This document shows, piece after piece, positions 58,186 through 64,000 of a stretch of 64,000 nt of DNA. The stretch's first letter is position 1. Every line of letters begins with the position of its first letter. The position numbers and the translations under genes were made by a program. The stretch spans positions 124,001 to 188,000 of the forward strand of contig JAKLGA010000002.1 of the NCBI GenBank assembly GCA_022710975.1. The letters run 5' to 3'. The notes under the pieces are model-generated. The model was not told the DNA's origin. It made no database searches and saw only the letters and a program-made list of their open reading frames with translations. The DNA is from Myxococcota bacterium (lineage in GTDB: Bacteria; Myxococcota; B64-G9).

Positions 58186-59022
58186 ATGCTGGACGCAGCG
58201 GAGAAGAAACGCCTGGTGAAGAAGGCGAGGCAGCTCCGGGAGCGCATCGTCGAGGTGACCTTCACCTGCGGCGGGGCTCACATCGGGGGGGCCTTCAGCC
58301 AGCACGACATCCTGGTGGCGCTGTACTACAAGTACCTGCGCCTCGATCCCGCGCAGCCCGCCTGGTCCGAGCGCGACCGGTTCGTGCTGTCCAAGGGGCA
58401 CGGCGGCATCGGCCACGCGGTCATCCTGGCCGACAAGGGCTACTACGCGGACAAGCTGCTGGACGAGTTCAACAAGACCGGCTCGCCCTTCGGCATGCAC
58501 CTCGACCGGCTCAAGGTCCCGGGCGTGGACGCGTCCACCGGCTCGCTGGGCCACGGCATCGGCATCGCGGTGGGCATGGCGCTCGGCGCGCGGGTGACCG
58601 GCAAGAGCTACCGCACCTACTGCCTGATCGGCGACGGCGAGTGCCACGAGGGCTCGGTGTGGGAGTCGGCCATGGCGGCCGCCCACTTCAAGCTCGCCAA
58701 CCTCACCTGCTTCGTCGACCGCAACGGCTTCTCGCTCGACGGGCCGACCGAGAAGATCATGGCGCTCGAGCCGCTGGACAAGAAGTTCGAGGCCTTCGGC
58801 TGGCGCGTGTTGCAGATCGACGGGCACGACTTCGACGCCATCTGCGGGGCGATCGAGGAGGCCCAGCGGGAGCGCGAGCGGCCGGTCATGGTGATCGCCA
58901 AGACCATCAAGGGCAAGGGCGTGGACTTCATGGAGTCGAAGACCGGCTGGCACTACGGCGGCCTGGACGACGAGATGAAGCGCAAGGCGCTGGAGTCCAT
59001 CCGGCGCACGTACCCGGACTGA
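58186..59022 (+). CDS. Transketolase-like protein, N-terminal (TPP-binding) subunit
   Basis: This 278-residue protein covers only the first half of a transketolase, as in split enzymes. It carries GGAHIGGAFSQHDILVALYY, LSKGHGGIGHA and the thiamine-diphosphate motif GDGECHEGSVWESA. It ends with TIKGKGVDFME. It transfers two-carbon units between sugars when paired with the C-terminal subunit, which starts 16 bases on. AAAGGAG precedes the ATG. Split transketolases often serve specialised sugar or vitamin pathways rather than the pentose phosphate cycle; the neighbours here (lipid-binding proteins, aminotransferase) favour that. Confidence 0.93.
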   Translation: MLDAAEKKRLVKKARQLRERIVEVTFTCGGAHIGGAFSQHDILVALYYKYLRLDPAQPAWSERDRFVLSKGHGGIGHAVILADKGYYADKLLDEFNKTGSPFGMHLDRLKVPGVDASTGSLGHGIGIAVGMALGARVTGKSYRTYCLIGDGECHEGSVWESAMAAAHFKLANLTCFVDRNGFSLDGPTEKIMALEPLDKKFEAFGWRVLQIDGHDFDAICGAIEEAQRERERPVMVIAKTIKGKGVDFMESKTGWHYGGLDDEMKRKALESIRRTYPD

Positions 59023-59038
59023 GCGGGAGGGCACGACC

Positions 59039-60052
59039 ATGGCCAAGGCACAAGGGCTCACCTGGACGGTCGAGGACGCGGATCAGATGACCCAGGCCGA
59101 GATCTACGGCGCGGTCATCACGCAGATGGGGCAAAAGGACAAGCGCCTGGTGGCGCTGACGGCGGATCTGGCGCGCTCCACCAAGATAGGCAAGTTCGAG
59201 GAGAAGATCCCCGAGCGCTTCTTCAACTTCGGCATCGCCGAGGCCAACATGTTCGCGGTGGCCTCCGGCATGGCGGACGCGGGGCTCATCCCCATCGTGT
59301 CCACCTTCGCCGTGTTCAGCTCGCTGCGCGCGGCCGAGTTCGTGCGCACCGACATCTGCTACCAGAAGCGCAACGTCAAGATCATCGCCACCCACTCCGG
59401 CACCTCCTTCGGCCAGGCCGGCACCACCCACCACTGCACCGAGGACCTGGCGGTCATGCGGGCGCTGGCGGGCATGACGGTGATCGCCCCGGCGGACGCG
59501 CTGGAGACGGCCAAGGCGGTCGAGGCCGCCGTCGCCATGGACGGGCCGGTCTACATCCGCATCGGGCGCGGCTTCGAGCCGCCGCTGCACAAGGATCTCG
59601 GCTTCGAGTTCCAGATCGGCAAGGCCATCCAGCTCCGCGAGGGCACGGATCTGACGGTGATCGCCACGGGCGTCCCGGTGCGCCACGCGGTCGAGGCCGC
59701 CGACCTCGCCAAGCAGCAGGGCCACAGCGTGCGGGTGCTGGACATGCACACGCTGAAGCCGCTCGACGAGGCCGCGGTGCTGGCCGCGGTGAAGGACACC
59801 CGGCGCATCGTCACCGTCGAGGACCACTCGGTGGTCGGCGGCCTGGGCACGGCGGTGGCCGAGGCGATCGCCAGGAGCGGCAAGGGCTGCGCCTTCCGCA
59901 GCCTGGGTTACCAGGACTGCTACTCCATCGTCGGCTACCCGGACGACCTGCAGCACCACTACTGCATCGACGGCGACGGCATCCTGGCCGCCATCGGGGA
60001 GGTCCTCAAGGCCGACTTCGAGGCGGACGAGGATTGGGCGGACGAGGACTAG
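59039..60052 (+). CDS. Transketolase-like protein, C-terminal (pyrimidine-binding) subunit
   Basis: This 337-residue second half of the split enzyme has the pyrimidine-binding domain with the activating glutamate in FNFGIAEANM. HSGTSFGQAGTTHHCTEDLAVMRALAGMTVIAPAD and the C-terminal transketolase domain (MHTLKPLDEAAVLAA, VTVEDHSVVGGLG) follow. It must pair with the preceding subunit to be active. Length and motifs fit the common bacterial split form. The gene ends 12 bases before the first SCP2-like gene, so the operon continues. Confidence 0.93.
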   Translation: MAKAQGLTWTVEDADQMTQAEIYGAVITQMGQKDKRLVALTADLARSTKIGKFEEKIPERFFNFGIAEANMFAVASGMADAGLIPIVSTFAVFSSLRAAEFVRTDICYQKRNVKIIATHSGTSFGQAGTTHHCTEDLAVMRALAGMTVIAPADALETAKAVEAAVAMDGPVYIRIGRGFEPPLHKDLGFEFQIGKAIQLREGTDLTVIATGVPVRHAVEAADLAKQQGHSVRVLDMHTLKPLDEAAVLAAVKDTRRIVTVEDHSVVGGLGTAVAEAIARSGKGCAFRSLGYQDCYSIVGYPDDLQHHYCIDGDGILAAIGEVLKADFEADEDWADED

Positions 60053-60064
60053 GGAGAACGCACC

Positions 60065-60838
60065 ATGGCCGATCAAGCGACCGAGCTGCGCGCGCGCATC
60101 TTCCTGCGCGCCGCGCTGCCGCTCATCAAGGTGGTGCTGGCCGAGCGGCCCGCCTACCGCCGCTACCTGTGGAAGGCCTGCGGGGTGGTCCAGTTCGCCG
60201 CGGGGGACAGCCAGCAGGGCGCCTACGTCGAGCTGTCCGAAGGCTCCCTCCAGGTCGTCCAGGGCATCCACGAGAGGCCCGACGTGCGCCTGACCTTCAA
60301 GCGCCTGGAGGACCTGTGCGCCTTCTTCGCCGGCGCGCTGAAGCTGCCCTCCATCTCGGGCCTGCTCAAGATGGGCAGGCTGCTGCGCCTGCTGCCCTTC
60401 CTGCTGAAGCTCAAGATCCTCATGCCGGACGCCATGCCCACGGACCCGGCCGAGAAGGCGCTCAAGGTGCGCCTGCTGCTCTACATGGTGACCAACGCGC
60501 TCAGCCAGCTCAACAAGGGCGGTGATCCGGCCTTCAGCAAGGTGGTCAAGACGAGCCCGGATCGCATCTACCAGTGGACCGTGGCGGGCGGCCCGGAGGC
60601 CTACCTGCGCATGAAGGCCGGCAAGACCAAGGCCGGGCGCGGGACCTACACCCGGCGCAAGCCCTTCGTGCACATGATGTTCCCGGACAGCGAGAGCGCC
60701 TTCGACGTGCTGACCCAGAAGGTCAGCACGGTGGACGCGGTCAAGCAGGGCAAGCTCAAGCTGGAGGGCTCCCTGGAGTACGGCAAGGAGATCGGGCTGC
60801 ACATGCAGCGGGTGGAGGCCATCACCACGGGCGGCTGA
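60065..60838 (+). CDS. SCP2-like lipid-binding protein, first copy
   Basis: This 257-residue protein has no signal. The C-terminal part, with QKVSTVDAVKQGKLKLEGSL and a closing amphipathic helix, is the SCP2 sterol-carrier pattern (Q-G-K-L-K-x-x-G). The first half has a similar profile around RPDVRLTFKRLEDLCAFFAG. So it may be two linked SCP2-like modules that bind lipid or a hydrophobic intermediate. A role in transport or presentation of a lipid to the transketolase/aminotransferase steps is inference. A second, weaker paralogue follows 29 bases downstream. Confidence 0.75.
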   Translation: MADQATELRARIFLRAALPLIKVVLAERPAYRRYLWKACGVVQFAAGDSQQGAYVELSEGSLQVVQGIHERPDVRLTFKRLEDLCAFFAGALKLPSISGLLKMGRLLRLLPFLLKLKILMPDAMPTDPAEKALKVRLLLYMVTNALSQLNKGGDPAFSKVVKTSPDRIYQWTVAGGPEAYLRMKAGKTKAGRGTYTRRKPFVHMMFPDSESAFDVLTQKVSTVDAVKQGKLKLEGSLEYGKEIGLHMQRVEAITTGG

Positions 60839-60867
60839 GCCCCAGGCCCCCCGCACACGGAGAGGAC

Positions 60868-61680
60868 ATGCGCGCGCTAATCGACAAGCTCGGGATCTCG
60901 AGGCTGCTCCCCGCCCAGGACTGCACGGCCGACTGCGTCCTGGCCAACATGCACCTGCACGCGGTGCTGCCCAGGCTCGCGGACCTCGTCCGCCTGGACC
61001 CCGAGGCCCGGGCGCTGGCGGAGAAGCTGTCCCTGTCCCTCGATTTCTCCGTGCTGGGCGGGCCCGCCGCGCACCTGCGCTTCTCGGGCGGCCAGGTCCA
61101 GCACGGCGCCGGGCGCCAGGGCTTCCCGGCCCTGGGGCTGGTGTTCACCTCCTGCGCCCGCCTCAACCGCATGTTCGGCGGCGAGAAGGTGACGCCCATC
61201 CCCGTGGGCGGGCTGCACCAGCTCCTCAAGGTGAAGCAGTTCGAGGCGCTGACCGGGATCCTGACCCGCTACCTGAAGCCCAGCGAGGACGCCCTGGCCG
61301 ACCCGCGCTTCAAGGCCGCGCACGTGGAGCTCTCCCTGCTGACCGGCCTGGGCGCCGCCTGCCAGGTGGGCCACTGCGACCCGGCCGCGCGGCGGGTGAT
61401 GGCGGCGCTGCACGACGGCACCATCCAGTTCCAGGTGAAGGGCGGGCCGAGCGCGTACGTGCGCATCGCGCGCGAGGAGCTCAGCGTCGCGGCCGGCGAG
61501 GTCGAGCGGCCCACCGCCACCCTGGTGCTGCGCGATCTGGACTTCGCCGCCTCGCTGATCCGCGGCGAGGTGGACGCCTTCTCCGCCGTGGGCGCGGGCG
61601 ACATCCGCATGCACGGCGATCTCTTCCTGGCCGACGAGTTCAACGCGCTCTTCGACCGGGTCGGGCTGTTCCTGCACTGA
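60868..61680 (+). CDS. SCP2-like lipid-binding protein, second copy
   Basis: This 270-residue protein has the same general arrangement as the preceding one. Two SCP2-like modules are seen. One centres on ARLNRMFGGEKVTPIPVGGL. The other ends with LRDLDFAASLIRGEVDAFSAVGAGDIRMHGDL, the last part matching the Q-G-x-I-x-x-x-G-D closing strand of the family. No signal peptide or membrane helix. AGAGGAC precedes the ATG. Sequence similarity to its neighbour is low, so an old duplication is possible. Function unknown but probably in the same pathway. Confidence 0.7.
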   Translation: MRALIDKLGISRLLPAQDCTADCVLANMHLHAVLPRLADLVRLDPEARALAEKLSLSLDFSVLGGPAAHLRFSGGQVQHGAGRQGFPALGLVFTSCARLNRMFGGEKVTPIPVGGLHQLLKVKQFEALTGILTRYLKPSEDALADPRFKAAHVELSLLTGLGAACQVGHCDPAARRVMAALHDGTIQFQVKGGPSAYVRIAREELSVAAGEVERPTATLVLRDLDFAASLIRGEVDAFSAVGAGDIRMHGDLFLADEFNALFDRVGLFLH

Positions 61681-61712
61681 GCCGGCCGGCAGAAGCCAAG
61701 CGGAGGCGCACC

Positions 61713-62957
61713 ATGCCCGAGAAGCTGAACACCTTCGACAAGTCGATGGCCCTGTTCCGCCGCGCCGCGGCGAGCATCCCCGGCGGCATCCCCGGGCACT
61801 TCAGCCCGGCGCTGACCGTGCCGGGCTCGTTCCCCTACTACGCCGTGCGCGGGCAGGGCTGCCGCTACTGGGACGCGGACGGCAACCAGTTCATCGACTT
61901 CATGTGCGGCTACGGGCCGATCATCCTCGGCTACCACCACGCCAAGGTGGACGAGGCCGCCCGCCGCCAGCGCGAGCAGGGTTCGGTGTTCAACCACCCC
62001 ACCGCGCTGACGGTCGAGCTGGCCGAGCGGCTGGTGAGCATGGTGCCCATCGCCGACTGGGCCACCTTCGCCCGCAACGGCTCGGACGTGTGCACCTACC
62101 TGGTACTGGTCGCCCGCCAGCACACCCAGCGCCGCAAGATCCTCATGGCCAAGGGCGCCTACCACGGCACCCACGCCTGGTGCATCCACGGCATCGCCGG
62201 GCTGATCCCCGAGGACTACGAGCACGTGCTGCGTTTCACCTGGAACGACCTGGACGAGCTCGCCAGCCTGGTGCAGAAGAACGCGGGCGACGTGGCCGGG
62301 ATCATCCTGACCCCCTACCACCACCCGGCCTTCGGCGACTCGGTGCTGCCCGCGCCCGGCTTCATGCAGGGCGTGCGCGAGCTGTGCGACCGGCACGGCA
62401 TCGTGTTCATCATGGACGACGTGCGCGCCGGCTTCCGCCTGGATCTGGGCGGCTCGAACGAGTACTTCGGCTTCAAGCCCGACGCGATCGCCTTCTGCAA
62501 GGCGCTGGCCAACGGCCACGTGATCTCGGCCGCGGTGGGCCGGGAGGAGCTGAAGAAGGCCGCCTCCCAGGTGTTCTTCACCGGCTCCTACTACAACAGC
62601 GCGGCCGAGATGGCCGCGGCGCTGGCCTGCCTGGAGGAGCTGGAGCAGACCCGGGCCGTCCCGCACATGCTGGAGATGGGCGCCATGCTGCAGCAGGGGC
62701 TGCGCGACCGGGCGGCCAAGCACGGGCTGCAGGTGACCGTCAGCGGCCCGCCCTCCATCCCGGCCATGACCTTCTCCAACGAGAAGAACTTCCTGCGCAT
62801 GCAGCGCTTCTCGGCCGAGGCCGCGCGGCGCGGGGTGTTCTTCCACCCCCACCACAACTGGTTCCTGTGCGCCGCCCACCAGGAGAACGACATCCGGGAG
62901 GCGCTGGAGGTGGCCGATCGCTGCTTCGCCATCGTCAAGGCCGAGTTCGGCTCCTGA
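61713..62957 (+). CDS. Class III PLP aminotransferase (GSA-aminomutase-like)
   Basis: This 414-residue PLP enzyme is of the class III (omega) group, closest in look to glutamate-1-semialdehyde aminomutase. It has [32 protein letters not shown], the PLP-ring aspartate D235 in [10 protein letters not shown] and the Schiff-base lysine K263 in [14 protein letters not shown]. True GSA aminomutase motifs such as YGGRRDIM are not clear, so I do not call it hemL. It is the last gene of the transketolase-SCP2 cluster, 32 bases after the second SCP2-like gene, and probably aminates a sugar- or ketone-type product of it. Confidence 0.9.
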   Translation: MPEKLNTFDKSMALFRRAAASIPGGIPGHFSPALTVPGSFPYYAVRGQGCRYWDADGNQFIDFMCGYGPIILGYHHAKVDEAARRQREQGSVFNHPTALTVELAERLVSMVPIADWATFARNGSDVCTYLVLVARQHTQRRKILMAKGAYHGTHAWCIHGIAGLIPEDYEHVLRFTWNDLDELASLVQKNAGDVAGIILTPYHHPAFGDSVLPAPGFMQGVRELCDRHGIVFIMDDVRAGFRLDLGGSNEYFGFKPDAIAFCKALANGHVISAAVGREELKKAASQVFFTGSYYNSAAEMAAALACLEELEQTRAVPHMLEMGAMLQQGLRDRAAKHGLQVTVSGPPSIPAMTFSNEKNFLRMQRFSAEAARRGVFFHPHHNWFLCAAHQENDIREALEVADRCFAIVKAEFGS

Positions 62958-63018
62958 AGATTCTCCTTCCCTTTCGTCCCGGAACCGGGCCAGAGTCCCC
63001 CCTCGGTCAGGAGGGACC

Positions 63019-63303
63019 ATGCCTGAAGCGCAAGACAAGCTCGGCCGGAACGAACCCTGCCCTTGCGGCAGCGGGAAGAAGTACAAGCACTGCTGCCTGC
63101 ACCAGGAGTCCAGCCAGCCGACCAGGCGCTTCAAGGGCGTGATGGTCGTCCTGGCGGTGCTGAGCGTGCTGGCGAGCGTCGCGGGCGCGCTGCTCTTGCG
63201 CGAGTGGTGGGTGCTGGCGGGCGGTGGTATGCTGGCCGCGCTGCTCCTGGTGCTGGAGAACCCGCCCGCGGCGCGAAAGCCCGTCCGGGTGCGCGGGCGC
63301 TGA
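63019..63303 (+). CDS. Small membrane protein with N-terminal SEC-C zinc motif
   Basis: This 94-residue protein starts with [18 protein letters not shown] (residues 9-26), an exact SEC-C motif (C-x-C...C-C/H), as found at the SecA C-terminus, where it binds zinc and SecB. After about 12 residues comes a membrane region (about 39-79, two hydrophobic stretches) and a basic tail. So the metal motif would be tethered at the cytoplasmic membrane face. It may dock to ribosomes or SecB-like partners; that is inference. AGGAGGGACC precedes the ATG. Confidence 0.82.
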   Translation: MPEAQDKLGRNEPCPCGSGKKYKHCCLHQESSQPTRRFKGVMVVLAVLSVLASVAGALLLREWWVLAGGGMLAALLLVLENPPAARKPVRVRGR

Positions 63304-63334
63304 CCGGCCGGGCGCGGCTCCGGGGAGGACGCCC

Positions 63335-63982
63335 ATGGGAACCGCCGTCATCCTGATCCTGCTCGCCCTGGTCTCGTCCGGGTTGATCCTGGCCACCTCC
63401 GCCCGCCCGCAGGGGGGCGCGCCGGCCACGCTGGCCCAGGCCGCGCCGGAGGCGAGGCCGCCCGCGCCCGCGGCGACGAGGCCGCTCAGCCGGGACGAGG
63501 TGGCCGCCCGCCTGAGGGCGCTGGCCGCGAGCGAGCCGCCCAAGAACCTCGAGATGGGCGCCATGTGCTACGACATGGCCGGCCCGCCCCCGACCGCGGA
63601 CTACGTCTGCCCGAAGTGCGGCCAGCGCACCCAGTACAGCCGCGAGGGCGGCCTGACCATGCTGCTGACCTACGAGCTCCAGGGCATGCGCGCGCAGGTC
63701 AAGAGCCTCAAGGGCCTGGATGCCACCCTGGACGAGTCCGAGCTGTGCCGGAAGTGCAGCCCGAGCGTGCAGACGCCCGAGCTGGTGCTGCGGGTGCGCT
63801 ACACGGAGCCCTCCGGCGGCAAGTTCGAGGAGCACCGGGTGCGGGGCGTGCGCCCGCGGGATCTCACCCTGCTCCAGGAGTTCCTCGGCGGCACGCCCAA
63901 GCACACGGGTGAGCAGGGCCGGGAGTCCCCCCTCAGGGACCACCTGCCGCGCATCCGCGAGCTGCTCGGGGTGAAGGACTAG
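63335..63982 (+). CDS. Membrane-anchored protein with zinc-ribbon cysteine pairs
   Basis: This 215-residue protein begins with one hydrophobic segment (MGTAVILILLALVSSGLILA), possibly an uncleaved signal or membrane anchor. An Ala/Pro-rich linker and a domain with two pairs of cysteines (VCPKCG and CRKCS, about 45 residues apart) able to bind zinc follow. The second half has VRGVRPRDLTLLQEFLGG. No known family recognised. GGGGAGGAC precedes the ATG, and it follows the SEC-C protein by 31 bases. Both may be expressed together. Its stop lies 18 bases from the right edge. Confidence 0.8.
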   Translation: MGTAVILILLALVSSGLILATSARPQGGAPATLAQAAPEARPPAPAATRPLSRDEVAARLRALAASEPPKNLEMGAMCYDMAGPPPTADYVCPKCGQRTQYSREGGLTMLLTYELQGMRAQVKSLKGLDATLDESELCRKCSPSVQTPELVLRVRYTEPSGGKFEEHRVRGVRPRDLTLLQEFLGGTPKHTGEQGRESPLRDHLPRIRELLGVKD

Positions 63983-64000
63983 TGGTGAAGGACTAGGGGG

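Noticed and set aside
61713-62957. Naming the aminotransferase hemL
   Set aside because: It has class III motifs, but the context is a transketolase/SCP2 operon and the specific GSA-aminomutase marks are not clear.

Overview
This is one contiguous stretch of very GC-rich chromosome (roughly 70% by eye), densely packed with genes and with no rRNA, tRNA, insertion sequence, phage or CRISPR that I can see. It most likely comes from a myxobacterium-like organism (Myxococcota, formerly Deltaproteobacteria). The best evidence is two secreted proteins ending in MYXO-CTERM-type tails (Gly-Cys-rich motif, hydrophobic helix, Arg-Arg-Arg). Supporting evidence is the large number of lipoproteins with Asp-Gly linkers, long TPR proteins, FG-GAP/UnbV proteins and a hybrid histidine kinase. 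I cannot name a species.

Layout. 1-9438 (all minus strand) is mostly housekeeping: the first codons of pyruvate phosphate dikinase, glycyl-tRNA synthetase alpha and beta with a small membrane protein between them, recO, a Tgl/PilW-like TPR lipoprotein, two unknown proteins, queE-queD (7-deazaguanine synthesis) and a Xaa-Pro aminopeptidase. 9515-16157 (minus) carries a beta-helix MYXO-CTERM surface protein and two tandem TonB-receptor-like outer-membrane proteins. 16303-19068 (plus) has a lipoprotein with a RanBP2-type zinc finger, a 33-residue membrane peptide and two more lipoproteins. 19095-24338 holds metabolic and repair enzymes: free-Met-R-sulfoxide reductase, L-2-hydroxyglutarate oxidase, a histidine phosphatase, a HAD phosphatase and an AcuC-type deacetylase. 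24356-40113 mixes lipoproteins with a 1745-residue TPR protein that contains a C39-like papain fold. That gene is divergent from an MBOAT/SGNH acyl-transfer pair across a symmetrical promoter. An amino-acid permease and an FG-GAP/UnbV lipoprotein follow.

40145-44613 is the most unusual locus. A membrane protein joins an Hsp90/GHKL-type ATPase domain in the cytoplasm to a periplasmic transglutaminase-like domain. It is translationally coupled to a 504-residue partner that looks like a degenerate copy of the same ATPase fold. 44683-55231 encodes a Bet v1-like protein, a propeller lipoprotein, a C25/caspase-like lipoprotein with an exact 153-bp internal tandem repeat, a soluble hybrid kinase, a papain-family MYXO-CTERM protease whose end overlaps the kinase gene, and another lipoprotein. 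55556-64000 has a small membrane protein, a nitroreductase divergent from an M28 peptidase, then a probable operon of split transketolase, two SCP2-like lipid-binding proteins and a class III aminotransferase. It ends with two small membrane-anchored zinc-motif proteins.

Gene organisation is compact. Three gene pairs overlap by GTGA. Many starts are GTG or TTG backed by good Shine-Dalgarno sequences. Convergent genes almost touch. Several intergenic regions share a promoter-like pattern, TTG or TGGC followed by 17-18 bases and then TA-CCT or a close variant. All functional statements rest on motif recognition by eye; no database search or structure prediction was run.
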